From positions 1 through 42,356 of the forward strand of contig JASJDS010000041.1 of the NCBI GenBank assembly GCA_030065055.1: a stretch of DNA of 42,356 nt. Direction: 5' to 3'. This DNA comes from Calothrix sp. MO_192.B10 (GTDB lineage: Bacteria > Cyanobacteriota > Cyanobacteriia > Cyanobacteriales > Nostocaceae). Position 1 is the first letter of the stretch; each line of letters opens with the position of its first letter. Positions 25,964 through 34,941 of the stretch are shown here, one piece after another. The position numbers and the translations under genes were made by a program. The notes below the pieces were generated by a model. The model was given only the letters and a program-made list of their open reading frames with translations, did not search any database and was not told the DNA's origin.

Positions 25964-26311
25964 TTAACTGGCAAAACTTTCAATCAAATGCCAGTGACGA
26001 CAATTTTCGATCGCTTGTTTAATATACATGAAAATTTGCCGACAGTGGTTGTCTACTTGGAGTGGCAGTTCTTCATTTTTAACCACCATAGTCATCCTGG
26101 TTTCCGTTTCCGTGGCTGTGGATTTATCAATTAAAAGTTCTGCAATTGCTAACTTGGAAAAGGTAACTTGACCAAGAACCTCACGAGCCATAATATAATC
26201 GGAGGTATAGTAAACCACATCCAAACCACAATCTTGCAGCAGTTCGATCAATAATGGCTGGAGATGTTCAAAAGGGATAGAAAGAGTAAAAGAGCACGTA
26301 TACCGAGCCAT
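25964..26311 (-). CDS. Conserved hypothetical protein, cyanobacterial
   Basis: The 115-residue protein (MARYTCSFTLSIPFEHLQPL) has no signal peptide or membrane span. Alternating hydrophobic patterns suggest an alpha/beta fold: strand TCSFTLSI, helix LQPLLIELLQDCGL, strand DVVYYTSDYIMAREV, strands around ETRMTMVVKNEE and a C-terminal helix CRQIFMYIKQAIENC. It resembles small cytosolic cyanobacterial proteins of unknown role. It is single on the minus strand; the start at ATG 26311 is unambiguous in its frame. No function is proposed. Confidence 0.7.
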   Translation of the reverse strand: MARYTCSFTLSIPFEHLQPLLIELLQDCGLDVVYYTSDYIMAREVLGQVTFSKLAIAELLIDKSTATETETRMTMVVKNEELPLQVDNHCRQIFMYIKQAIENCRHWHLIESFAS

Positions 26312-26732
26312 ATTAGCCCCACCAAGTCTTGCAACACTCTGTCCATCCTATAATAACTAAACAGTGAATTGACAAGTCTTTGCACATTCAATACGTAATA
26401 GCGATCGCCACACAATAAACTAAAATAAAATCATTAGACCTCAGGGCTACAATATGCCCGACTTCTGAATCAATATCCCCACATCTTAGGGATTTCTCGG
26501 ATGGAAGTCAATTTCAAAAAAGAATGAGACAAATAGATTCTTGTAGAGACGTAGCAATGTTACGTCTCTACCGAGGGATGTGTTGCGATAATTTATTAAA
26601 TCGGTATAATTATGGCAGAAATTTGTTGATAAATAACTGATAGCTAGAGAATTAAACCAAATTCAAGGTAATCTAAAAGCCGGTGTTCCTGAAAAGAACG
26701 CAAAATCAATCGGGTTTTGGGTAGAGATATTT
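26312..26732. other. Intergenic region, hairpin repeat
   Basis: It holds a HIP1 octamer (about 26401) and the hairpin GTAGAGACGTA / TACGTCTCTAC (26543-26553 with 26561-26571), a dispersed repeat type known from Anabaena-like genomes. No gene is seen. Confidence 0.65.
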
Positions 26733-27659
26733 ATGAAAATTGCAATTACAGGAGCAACAGGATTTGTTGGTAGCCGCCTAGTTGCTAGATTACAGGAAGA
26801 AGGGCATCAAGCGATCGCTTTAACCCGCAATATATCTTATGCTCGTAAAGTATTCCCATCCTCAGCTTTTCCCAATATAGAAATAGTTGCCTATACACCC
26901 ACTGCTCTTGGCTCTTGGCAAGAAGCCATATCAGGATGTGATGGTGTGGTAAATTTAGCTGGAGAATCCATAGCCGAAGGACGTTGGACGGCAGAAAAAA
27001 AGCAGGAAATTCTCAATAGCCGTCAGCTTTCCACACAAAATATTGTCGCAGCCATAGCCAATGCCGAACACAAACCCAATGTCTTAATTAATGCTTCTGC
27101 CATTGGTTACTACGGGACTAGTGAAACTGCCAGCTTTACCGAAGATAGTCCCTCAAGCAATGATTTTTTGGCAGAGGTTTGTCAAGCCTGGGAAGCAGAA
27201 GCGCGAAAAGTGAGTGATGCCGGCGTGAGACTGGTAATTTTACGCTTAGGGATTGTTTTAGATGCTGGTGGTGGAGCACTAGCAAAAATGATTACCCCCT
27301 TCAAAATGTTCGCTGGTGGTCCTATTGGTAGCGGCAATCAATGGTTTTCTTGGATTCATCGAGATGATTTAGTTAACTTGATTCTCCAAGCTCTAACTAA
27401 TTCAACCATGTCAGGTGTATATAATGCCACCGCTCCTAACCCTGTGCGGATGAACGAACTTTCTCAAACTATGGGTGCGGTTATGAATCGTCCCTCTTGG
27501 CTTCCTGTACCCAGCTTTGCCATTGAAGCCCTTTTAGGAGATGGAGCAATTGTAGTATTGGAAGGTCAACAGGTATTACCCCAGCGCACCCTCGATAGTG
27601 GTTTTAAATACAAGTATCATAATTTACGAAGTGCTTTGGTAGAAATATTGAATAAATAG
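26733..27659 (+). CDS. TIGR01777-family NAD(P)-binding epimerase/dehydratase-like protein
   Basis: The 308-residue protein starts MKIAITGATGFVGSRLVARL (Rossmann motif GxxGxxG, residues 7-13), with DGVVNLAGESIAEGRWTAEK and INASAIGYYGTSETASFTED (the Y-containing catalytic region of extended SDRs). The C-terminal DUF1731-like segment is SWLPVPSFAIEALLGDGAIV. The family (YfcH, human SDR39U1, often misnamed cell-division inhibitor SulA) has no settled function. It acts in the cytosol. It is a single gene on the plus strand, convergent with a small membrane-protein gene. A repeat of GATAACT heptamers lies just beyond its stop. Confidence 0.9.
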   Translation: MKIAITGATGFVGSRLVARLQEEGHQAIALTRNISYARKVFPSSAFPNIEIVAYTPTALGSWQEAISGCDGVVNLAGESIAEGRWTAEKKQEILNSRQLSTQNIVAAIANAEHKPNVLINASAIGYYGTSETASFTEDSPSSNDFLAEVCQAWEAEARKVSDAGVRLVILRLGIVLDAGGGALAKMITPFKMFAGGPIGSGNQWFSWIHRDDLVNLILQALTNSTMSGVYNATAPNPVRMNELSQTMGAVMNRPSWLPVPSFAIEALLGDGAIVVLEGQQVLPQRTLDSGFKYKYHNLRSALVEILNK

Positions 27660-27738
27660 AGCGATCACCATGACTGTGCTTAGGTTGTCGGTGGGTAATT
27701 CCTGCTGATAACTGATAATTGATAACTGATAACTGAAA

Positions 27739-27984
27739 TTACCGATCGCTGGAAAATTTGCGCCCAACCCAGCTAATTATGCCACTGAGGATCGCACCAC
27801 CCATGAGGATGCCAATGGCTGGGTTAAATAGAGGTTGCCAGAGGCTATGCCACACATCCAAGCCTAGGGGTACTCCCATAGCCTTACCTATTGATGCGAT
27901 CGCTAACCAGGCAAACCCCAAAATTACTAGAAATACATCTGCCACCAATACTAGGTTGAGCCAATTGACAATTTTCTCTTTCAT
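27739..27984 (-). CDS. Small conserved membrane protein
   Basis: The 81-residue protein has two clear membrane segments: VLVADVFLVILGFAWLAIAS (about residues 12-31) and NPAIGILMGGAILSGIISWV (54-73). A short amphipathic loop (GVPLGLDVWHSLWQPLF) joins them. I know no function. It is 88 bp from the TPR gene on the same strand and may be co-transcribed with it. Its stop lies next to a CTGATAA-type heptamer repeat (27706-27735). Confidence 0.75.
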   Translation of the reverse strand: MKEKIVNWLNLVLVADVFLVILGFAWLAIASIGKAMGVPLGLDVWHSLWQPLFNPAIGILMGGAILSGIISWVGRKFSSDR

Positions 27985-28072
27985 CGGTTCTTGATTTTTC
28001 TATTTGCACCAAAGTTTGAGGTTGGGAATGGGTAACTAAGATTACCAGTTACCCATCACCGATCGCCAGTAA

Positions 28073-28495
28073 TTATTCTTCAAAAATCCATTTCTTGACT
28101 TTTGTTAAACTCTGCCAATCAGGTTTTCTGCTGAATCCATCCTCAATACTTTTTTTAATTTCCTCCTCCCACTCTGAGTTAACAAATATTAACTGTTGGG
28201 CGAGTTCTATGTGCTGTCGCAAACCCTTGTGGTTGGTTTCTAGCATAGCCACAGCCAAGTTAACCCGAGCTTGGGGGTCTTGGGGATTAAGCTTTACAGC
28301 CTTCTGTGCTGCTTTGTAAGCCAGATTAGGTTTATTATCCAATAAATATAGCCATGCCAAGCAAGTCCAAGCGGCACTACTTTTAGGAGCGCGATCGCAA
28401 ACTTCCTTAAATGCGGGGATCAATTCAGATGCAGGTTCTCCAGCTTTATATCTTTCCAAACCCTTGTCAAAAAGGGTGTCAACAGTTTTAGTCAT
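28073..28495 (-). CDS. TPR-repeat protein
   Basis: The 140-residue protein contains at least two tetratricopeptide units: SSAAWTCLAWLYLLDNKPNL (about residues 39-58) and AYKAAQKAVKLNPQDPQARV (59-78), followed by NLAVAMLETN. TPRs mediate protein-protein contact, and no partner can be named. It has no signal peptide. The C-terminal helix (EWEEEIKKSIEDGF) is acidic. It is upstream of, and probably in a transcript with, the small membrane protein gene. Confidence 0.85.
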   Translation of the reverse strand: MTKTVDTLFDKGLERYKAGEPASELIPAFKEVCDRAPKSSAAWTCLAWLYLLDNKPNLAYKAAQKAVKLNPQDPQARVNLAVAMLETNHKGLRQHIELAQQLIFVNSEWEEEIKKSIEDGFSRKPDWQSLTKVKKWIFEE

Positions 28496-28653
28496 TAGTC
28501 ATGGGTCATTGTTATAAGTCATTAGTCATTCGTCCTCAGTCAGTAGTTTGCCACAAATGACAAAGGACAAATAACAAAAGACAATATTACCAAAAACAAT
28601 GTGTTTGCCGAATTTGTGGGTGAAGAATCCTCACGGCTTTAATTTGAGGAGTA

Positions 28654-29013
28654 TCAAACTCCAAAGGATTTACCGCAACCACAGGTTTGACTAGCATTGG
28701 GATTGGTAAACTGGAAACCACCACCAATCATGGCATTACTGTAATCAAGCATCAAACCGTAGAGATATAAAAGGCTCTTGCGATCGCAAACAATTTTAAA
28801 GCCATCGTAATCAAAAACTTCATCAGATTCAGGAGAAATCTGACTAATTTGCTCAAAATCCATCATGTAGGACATTCCAGAGCAGCCACCTTGACGGACT
28901 CCCACCCTTAAGCACAGGTCTGAGCCTTGCTGATCCCGTAATAGTTTTACCTGTTTTAATGCGGCTTCGCTCAACAGAATACCTTTTTGCTGAGACTGGG
29001 TTGCTTGTGTCAT
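28654..29013 (-). CDS. IscA/SufA/HesB-type iron-sulfur cluster assembly protein
   Basis: The 119-residue A-type carrier has the family's three cysteines: C44 in [10 protein letters not shown], and C111 and C113 in the C-terminal CGCGKSF. The fold start is [20 protein letters not shown]-type proteins accept and pass Fe-S clusters or iron to apo-proteins in the cytosol. Several paralogues exist per cyanobacterium and this one is not next to suf or nif genes, so I do not assign a symbol. The start is ATG 29013, and the gene stands 158 bp upstream of the TPR gene on the same strand. Confidence 0.93.
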   Translation of the reverse strand: MTQATQSQQKGILLSEAALKQVKLLRDQQGSDLCLRVGVRQGGCSGMSYMMDFEQISQISPESDEVFDYDGFKIVCDRKSLLYLYGLMLDYSNAMIGGGFQFTNPNASQTCGCGKSFGV

Positions 29014-29495
29014 TTGCTGTTTGAACTCCTAGTATTGTCTCGAACTATTACCTAATATCAAAATATATTTGGGATTAAGAACCCGATAGTTTTTGTATTT
29101 ATTCTAGCGACATTCTAGGCAGACCTGATGAAAAATTTTTCAGCCCTCAGGGTAGACTACGCCTTTTTCTAATGCCCCTTCCCCCTTCCCTCACTCCTTC
29201 ACTCCTTCACTCCCTCACTCCCTCACTCTGGGCGGGGAAACCCCGCCCCTACTCCTGAACTCCGAACTCCGAACTCCGAACTCCCTATTGTCAAGCTATA
29301 AATTGTCAACTTATAAATACTTGTTCCACAGCACCCAGAGATTTTTATTCTAAAATTGAGAAACTCGGTGTTTTTAAAGATTCGGTGTTTTTGCTGTTTT
29401 ATGCTTTGAGCAAATACCCCTCGGACTTTGAATCTACAATTCCTCCTGACTCGATAAATTACCGTCCTCCTTGCTGCTTCTAGTTAAATTACTCT
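29014..29495. repeat. Divergent spacer with repeat block
   Basis: It holds CACTCCTT/CACTCCCT octamers (about 29199-29228), the palindrome GGGCGGGGAAACCCCGCCC (29230-29248) and GAACTCC heptamers (about 29263-29284). The whole block 29226-29300 is nearly identical to 9856-9930, in the same orientation. No gene is seen. Confidence 0.8.
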
Positions 29496-31103
29496 ATGAC
29501 AACCTTTAATCGCTCTACCAGCCGCAGACTGAAGAAATTAAATCAAATTCCTTCTATATGGGAGGGCGATCGCCGTCCATTATCATCATCACCCTCTACC
29601 TCCCATGAATCCGAGGCTAGAGGTGAATGTATTCTTTGGGTAGATGGTTCTCAAGGTATTGTCCGAGGCATGGATGTAGTTCCTAAAGACACTGGACCAG
29701 AAGCAATTGTGCGTACATTAATGCGGGCGATGGAAAATCCCCACAATCCAGCCAAACCAGCCCGTCCTCAAAAAATAGTTGTCAAAGACCGAGAAATTCA
29801 ATTCTACCTGCGGGGGGTACTGCAAGATTTAGATATAAATATTGATTATGCTCCAGAATTACCGTTAATTGACGAACTATTTCGCGGATTTGCCGAAGTC
29901 CTCGATAATCAAATTCCCGATTTACCACCCCAGTATGCTCAAAATTTAAGGGAGAAAGCCTTTGCCATTTGGCAAGCAGCACCTTGGGAATTCCTAGAAG
30001 AACAGCAAATTATATCCATAGAACTTAATCAGTGGGATGTGGGTACCCTCTATGTCTCAATCATGGGGATGTTAGGCATGGAGTATGGCATCTTGTTATA
30101 TCGTTCAGAAGAGTCCCTGAGGCAATTTCGTTCCACAGTTTTAAGAGGTGACGAATCCCAAGAAGATTTGGAAGAAGCTTTCCTCAAACAAGATTGTCTA
30201 TTTTTAACCTTTGAAGCAATGGAAGGGGACGATGAATTAGAAGATTTAGCCAGCTTACCTTTATCCGCAATTGAACCTACCTTTGGCAATATTCATCCCT
30301 TAGAAGGATTGCGCTCCGTATTATATGACGAGGAAGCATTAGTGGTTTCAGTAGCACTGGAAGCATTACAGAGATTCTTCCGGGATCAACGCAGTCAATT
30401 CAACAGCGATTCCTTTCCCGAAATAACTCGTCGCTACCGTATTCCTGTACCCCAGGGTAATGAATCCATGAAATCGGTCAATGTCTCCCTGGCTACCATG
30501 CCTCAATTAGCAGATGAATTGGAAGCAATGGCAGATTTGGCTACAGAGGATGAATTTGGGGTGTTAATGCCCATGCTTCATTCTTTGCGAGATGACTTAA
30601 TTCCAGAAGATTCATTTCTCAGTTTGGGTGTAGTTTCTTGGGAAATGTTGGAATATCTACACAAAACAGTAAAGTGCCAAAAAGTCAAGCAAATTAAACC
30701 AGCAGGTGATGGGCTACCCGTAATTTTAATTCAAACCTCCCGTCCCAAAGGAAAAACGATAATTGAAAAAATCGAACAAGCTGGGGGACTCAAAGCAATT
30801 TGCTTTAACCCAGGTGCCGATCCCTTAGATGGAGAATCCTACGATTTAGGTTTATTGCAAACCGGCAATGATGAGTTGTTTTTATTTGGTGAATTTTTAG
30901 AAGCAGATCCGGTTCATGTAGAAGCCCGCAAAAAATGGAATCAACGCTGCAAAAAGACTAAGGGCTACTGCGGTTTGATTATTGCCAGAGGATTAACAGG
31001 AGCCTCCGGTGGCAACCCACAATTACGGGATATGATGGCTCTATTTGAAGTGCGATCGCTAGCCCCTGAGGATTTAAAAGGGAGTGAGGGAGTGAAGGAG
31101 TGA
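29496..31103 (+). CDS. Conserved cyanobacterial protein of unknown function, 535 aa
   Basis: The protein starts with a basic N-terminus (TTFNRSTSRRLKKLNQ), then a domain with ECILWVDGSQGIVRGMDVVP, PQKIVVKDREIQFYLRGVL and IDYAPELPLIDELFRGF. This looks like a cyanobacterial domain I associate, with low certainty, with DUF6930. The middle is acidic (EAMEGDDELEDLAS), and the C-terminal part has KKTKGYCGLIIARGLTGA. No signal peptide, membrane span or enzymatic motif is evident. Start ATG 29496 is clear. The last residues (GSEGVKE) and stop are encoded by an octamer repeat (31080-31150), so the native C-terminus was probably DLKG-like. It is a single gene. Confidence 0.75.
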   Translation: MTTFNRSTSRRLKKLNQIPSIWEGDRRPLSSSPSTSHESEARGECILWVDGSQGIVRGMDVVPKDTGPEAIVRTLMRAMENPHNPAKPARPQKIVVKDREIQFYLRGVLQDLDINIDYAPELPLIDELFRGFAEVLDNQIPDLPPQYAQNLREKAFAIWQAAPWEFLEEQQIISIELNQWDVGTLYVSIMGMLGMEYGILLYRSEESLRQFRSTVLRGDESQEDLEEAFLKQDCLFLTFEAMEGDDELEDLASLPLSAIEPTFGNIHPLEGLRSVLYDEEALVVSVALEALQRFFRDQRSQFNSDSFPEITRRYRIPVPQGNESMKSVNVSLATMPQLADELEAMADLATEDEFGVLMPMLHSLRDDLIPEDSFLSLGVVSWEMLEYLHKTVKCQKVKQIKPAGDGLPVILIQTSRPKGKTIIEKIEQAGGLKAICFNPGADPLDGESYDLGLLQTGNDELFLFGEFLEADPVHVEARKKWNQRCKKTKGYCGLIIARGLTGASGGNPQLRDMMALFEVRSLAPEDLKGSEGVKE

Positions 31104-31150
31104 AGGAGTGAGGGAGTGAGGGAGTGAAGGAGTGAGGGAGTGAGGGAGTG
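31080..31150 (+). repeat. GAGGGAGT/GAAGGAGT octamer repeat spanning a stop codon
   Basis: About nine 8-bp units overlap the 3' end of the 535-aa gene and supply its last seven residues and stop TGA. An ATCTAAA heptamer array (31158-31192) follows. Confidence 0.9.
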
Positions 31151-31251
31151 TTTTGTTTCTAAAATCTAAAATCTAAAATCTAAAATCCAAAATCCAACGA
31201 CCGCTTCAGTTGTAAACTACATTTACTAAAGTTAGTGAGGCGATCGAGGCG

Positions 31252-31806
31252 TTGGATAAGCTTCTAAGAATATCTAGATGGATTGATGCCTGCAATGAAC
31301 GTATAGGCAAACTCACCAGTTGGCTAGTACTGGTAATGGTAATTATTGGTGTATGGAATGTTATCGGTAGATACCTGGGGCGGATTATAGGTAGAGAATT
31401 AAGTTCCAATGCTTACCTGGAAGCCCAATGGTATATGTTCGATTTAGTTTTTTTCCTAGGGGCAGCTTACGTTCTCAAACATGATGAACACGTCCGCGTT
31501 GATATTTTTTATAGCCAATGTTCCCCTAAGAAAAAGGCACTAATTAATCTTTTGGGAACTGTATTATTTTTAATTCCGTTTTGCGTACTAGTAATTATTT
31601 TTTCTTGGGATACGGTTATTTACTCTTGGATCGATCAAGAAATATCCCCCGATCCTGGTGGTTTACCTCGTTACCCCATCAAAACCCTAATTCCTATTGC
31701 TTTTATTCTGCTTATTTTCCAAGGAATTTCGGAAACAATTAAAAATTTAGCCATTCTGACTAACAGATTAGAACCCCAGGAGGAACAGCATAATGGTGAG
31801 TTATGA
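31252..31806 (+). CDS. TRAP transporter small membrane subunit (DctQ-type)
   Basis: The 184-residue protein has four hydrophobic segments: LTSWLVLVMVIIGVWNVIG (about 22-40), WYMFDLVFFLGAAYVL (about 59-74), a GTVLFLIPFCVLVIIFSW segment, and LIPIAFILLIFQGI. The segment HDEHVRVDIFYSQCSPKKKA between spans 2 and 3 is the typical DctQ loop. With DctM it forms the membrane part of a sodium-driven periplasmic-protein-dependent importer of organic acids or amino acids. The only possible start in frame is TTG 31252 (stop upstream at 31213; next ATG is inside span 1). It overlaps the DctM gene by 14 bp. Confidence 0.86.
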   Translation: MDKLLRISRWIDACNERIGKLTSWLVLVMVIIGVWNVIGRYLGRIIGRELSSNAYLEAQWYMFDLVFFLGAAYVLKHDEHVRVDIFYSQCSPKKKALINLLGTVLFLIPFCVLVIIFSWDTVIYSWIDQEISPDPGGLPRYPIKTLIPIAFILLIFQGISETIKNLAILTNRLEPQEEQHNGEL

Positions 31807-33169
31807 TTGGCTCGGTCCAGCCATGTTCGCCGGGGCTTTATTACTGTTATCTTTCGGTTATTCAGTAGCTTTTTCCCTTGGCGGTGTATCTATCATATTT
31901 GGGTTAATTGGCATAGTCCTGCAAGAATTAAACCCAGACCAAGCAATATTTGATGTTGGTTTAGCCAGCTTAATGCCAGAAAGAATTTTTGGCGTTATGA
32001 ATAACATCACTCTCCTAGCTATTCCCTACTTTATTTTCATGGGAGCCATGTTGGAAAAAACGGGGATAGCAGAAAGGCTGTTAGAAACTATGGGGATTTT
32101 GCTTGGGCGTTTGCGTGGTGGACTTGCCCTGGCTGTAGTAATTGTGGGTGCCCTCCTAGCTGCAACCACGGGAGTAGTAGCTGCCACGGTGGTTGCTATG
32201 GGTTTAATTTCCCTGCCCATTATGTTGCGTTATGGCTACAACAAACAATTAGCCACTGGTGTCATTGCTGCGTCTGGCACCCTAGGACAAATTATCCCTC
32301 CCAGTGTAGTACTAGTAGTCTTAGGGGACCAGTTAGGAATCTCAGTGGGCGATCTATTCATTGGTTCCTTGATTCCTGGCTTAATGATGGCAAGTACATT
32401 TGCTCTCCATGTATTAATTGTTTCTTATATCAAGCCAGAAGTTGCTCCAGCCTTACCAATAGAAGTAAGAAATATTGCTGGGAGAGCATTGTGGAAGCGG
32501 GTTTTCCAGGTTATGTTACCGCCTTTACTTTTGATTTTACTGGTATTGGGTAGTATATTTTTTGGCATTGCCACCCCTACAGAAGCCGGTTCAGTGGGCT
32601 GTGTCGGAGCCATAGCTCTTGCCGCATTTAATGGTGAACTCCGCAAACAAACCTTACACCAAGTATGCGATGCAACCTTGCGGATCTCCAGTATGGTGAT
32701 TTTTATCCTTTTAGGTTCCACCGCCTTTAGTTTAGTTTTTCGGGGATTGAATGGGGATGTATTTATGTCTGATTTCCTCGCCAACCTTCCCGGAGGCAAA
32801 ATCGGCTTTTTAGCTGTGAGTATGTCCGTGGTACTGCTGCTGGGGTTCTTTATTGACTTTTTTGAGATTGCCTTCATTGTCATACCCTTGTTTGCTCCAG
32901 TGGCAAAACAACTCGGCATTGACATGATCTGGTATGGAATCATACTAGGGGCAAATTTACAAACATCTTTCCTCACACCCCCCTTTGGTTTTGCTCTGTT
33001 TTACCTCCGTGGTGTGTCACCTCCAGAAGTGACTACTGGTGACATTTATAGAGGTGTTATCCCGTTTATCATTTTACAATTGCTAGTGCTGGCATTAATT
33101 ATTACTTTTCCGGGAATTGTTACTTTCTTGCCTTCCTTAGCAACACCAGCATTGCCTGGTAGTTCTTGA
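31793..33169 (+). CDS. TRAP transporter large membrane subunit (DctM-type)
   Basis: The 458-residue protein has about 12 membrane segments and DctM signatures: LLAIPYFIFMGAMLEKTGIA, the ATTGVVAATVVAMGLISLP region, ASGTLGQIIPPSVVLVVLGD and FGIATPTEAGSVG, with LGFFIDFFEIAFIVIPLFAP late in the protein. A strong ribosome site AGGAGGA (31778-31784) lies 8 nt before ATG 31793. Synechocystis uses a similar TRAP system (GtrAB plus a binding protein) for glutamate. The substrate here is unknown, and no DctP-type binding-protein gene is in the window; the next gene is an MFS transporter 516 bp on. Confidence 0.9.
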   Translation: MVSYDWLGPAMFAGALLLLSFGYSVAFSLGGVSIIFGLIGIVLQELNPDQAIFDVGLASLMPERIFGVMNNITLLAIPYFIFMGAMLEKTGIAERLLETMGILLGRLRGGLALAVVIVGALLAATTGVVAATVVAMGLISLPIMLRYGYNKQLATGVIAASGTLGQIIPPSVVLVVLGDQLGISVGDLFIGSLIPGLMMASTFALHVLIVSYIKPEVAPALPIEVRNIAGRALWKRVFQVMLPPLLLILLVLGSIFFGIATPTEAGSVGCVGAIALAAFNGELRKQTLHQVCDATLRISSMVIFILLGSTAFSLVFRGLNGDVFMSDFLANLPGGKIGFLAVSMSVVLLLGFFIDFFEIAFIVIPLFAPVAKQLGIDMIWYGIILGANLQTSFLTPPFGFALFYLRGVSPPEVTTGDIYRGVIPFIILQLLVLALIITFPGIVTFLPSLATPALPGSS

Positions 33170-33685
33170 AAAAAGCAAGGAATATTTCCCTGCTGGCAAT
33201 CAGAAGGCAGGAGGCAGAGGGCAGGAGGGAAAAACTGACCAAATAGTAATCGGTATCAAGCCCCAAATTCTATTTGTGGAGGTGGAAAAAATTTTACCCT
33301 ACCCAAGCCCCTCGATTTATCGATGGGGAAACTGATAACTGATAGCTGATAACTGATAACTGAAATGACTATGCCTTCATTATTGCTTCTCAATTTTTCC
33401 TAACTTTTAACTGTAGTAATATCAAAAATACTTTGGTTGGAACTATTACAACCCAGTAGTCTGTCAAGTAAGAAGTAATAGACCTAATGTAGAGATATAC
33501 CTTTAATACAGGTATGCCTCTACCAATTTTTGATGATATACATATCTCTCGTAAAAATAGTTACTTATAAAGCTATGCAAAATGAGTGTAATTGTAAAAT
33601 CCTTGTAGGAAACTCACAACTACTGCTATGGTGACTATACTTCACAAAAAGATTTACAAAAATTAACTATTTTTTATATTTATCT
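33170..33685. other. Intergenic region with hairpins, no gene seen
   Basis: It contains a perfect short hairpin CCCCTCGAT/ATCGATGGGG (33308-33327), a CTGATAA heptamer repeat (33330-33363), and an imperfect 14-bp hairpin (33489-33523) followed by AATTTTT that could act as a terminator for the TRAP genes. The end is an AT-rich MFS leader. Confidence 0.6.
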
Positions 33686-34867
33686 ATGTCTCATGTTAGT
33701 TCTGCATCTCACAAGCAGATGCCCAAATTATTGGTATTAGTGGCAGGAGGATGTTTGACTTCTGTGGTTGGGGGTATAGTTTCTCCCGTACTTCCAGAAA
33801 TTGTCGAACAACTACAGCCAGATCCCCGTTGGGCTGGAATGTTAGCAGGTATGCATTGCCTAACCATCGCCATGTTTGCTCCTTTGATGGGCATCTTAGC
33901 GGATCGAATTGGCAAATTAAAGGTACTCATCCCATCCCTGATATTTTACGCTGTATTTGGTGTTGCTGGAGCATTAATGCCAGATTTTCTACCCTTGTTG
34001 CTCACCCGAGCTCTCTTGGGAGCAGCCACTGCTGGTATTGCTGCTGCTAGTATTGGCATCATCAGTAATATGTATGAGGGAGATGAGCGAGCGCGGGTAC
34101 TGGGTTATGCTTCCAGTATATTTGCAATTACCAGTATTTTCTTCCCCCTTTTGGGTGGATGGGTTGGTTCTTTTAATTGGCGATATGCCTTTTGTTTGTA
34201 TGCTGTAGGCTTGCCAATAGCTTTTTGTGCTACTTTATGGTTACGAGAAGAACCGAGCCAAAAGTCTGCCAATGTGCTGCCTGGTAAGCAAAAAGAACTA
34301 CTGCAAACACTGCAAGCTCCTAGTAATTTAACCCTATTTGTAGCCCTACTTTTAACATCAGGAATTTTTTACGTAGTAATTATTTATGCTCCCCTACATT
34401 TCAAAGCCGCCATCGGAGCCGACACCTTGCTTAACGGTATGATTTTAGCCTCACGGGCAATAGGAGCAGCAATTATCTCTGCTTTAGGTGCAAGTCGTTT
34501 AGCCAAGCGCTTGGGAGCCGCTCAAGCAATTTCCCTCGGATTTGTGTTAATGGCAGTAACATTAATCACTATTCCCCATGTAGAGCAAATTTACTTGATT
34601 TTTGCGATCGCTGTCACATTTGGTAGTGGCTTCGGCATTGTCATGCCCAATCTTTACAACGCTCTGGCTGAGGTAAATCAACCAGAAGTACGCTCTAGCG
34701 TTTTAGCGATCGGTAACGGTGCTAGTTACCTAGGGCAATTTCTCTCACCAGTTTTCCTGGGACCTCTGTGGAAACACGGAGGTATCACCGTATTTTATGT
34801 GGGTGCAGCAGTGTCAATCATCACAGCAATATTAGCTCTCAAGCAGGACAAAGCCTTACGGAATTGA
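33686..34867 (+). CDS. MFS transporter (DHA1-like)
   Basis: The 393-residue protein has about 12 membrane segments and the MFS motif A in GILADRIGKLKVLIPSL (between spans 2 and 3). It also has LLGAATAGIAAASIGIISNM (span 4 region, motif B-like) and YEGDERARVLGYASSIFA. The length and motif pattern fit drug/H+ antiporters or metabolite exporters of the DHA1 type; the substrate is unknown. It has a short soluble N-terminus (MSHVSSASHKQM). A 15-bp hairpin (34871-34936) follows the stop TGA by a few bases and separates it from the convergent beta-hydroxylase gene. Confidence 0.86.
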   Translation: MSHVSSASHKQMPKLLVLVAGGCLTSVVGGIVSPVLPEIVEQLQPDPRWAGMLAGMHCLTIAMFAPLMGILADRIGKLKVLIPSLIFYAVFGVAGALMPDFLPLLLTRALLGAATAGIAAASIGIISNMYEGDERARVLGYASSIFAITSIFFPLLGGWVGSFNWRYAFCLYAVGLPIAFCATLWLREEPSQKSANVLPGKQKELLQTLQAPSNLTLFVALLLTSGIFYVVIIYAPLHFKAAIGADTLLNGMILASRAIGAAIISALGASRLAKRLGAAQAISLGFVLMAVTLITIPHVEQIYLIFAIAVTFGSGFGIVMPNLYNALAEVNQPEVRSSVLAIGNGASYLGQFLSPVFLGPLWKHGGITVFYVGAAVSIITAILALKQDKALRN

Positions 34868-34870
34868 ATT

Positions 34871-34936
34871 AGATCCCCGACTTCTATCTTAGGAATTGCT
34901 ACGGTGTGCAGATATTTATTCAGAAGTCGGGGATCT
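34871..34936. terminator. Bidirectional terminator-like long hairpin
   Basis: AGATCCCCGACTTCT (34871-34885) pairs perfectly with 34922-34936 around a 36-nt loop and ends in TTT. The stem is the same family as the hairpins at 4159 and 4738, but with an expanded loop. It lies between convergent genes. Confidence 0.6.
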
Positions 34937-34941
34937 TTAGC

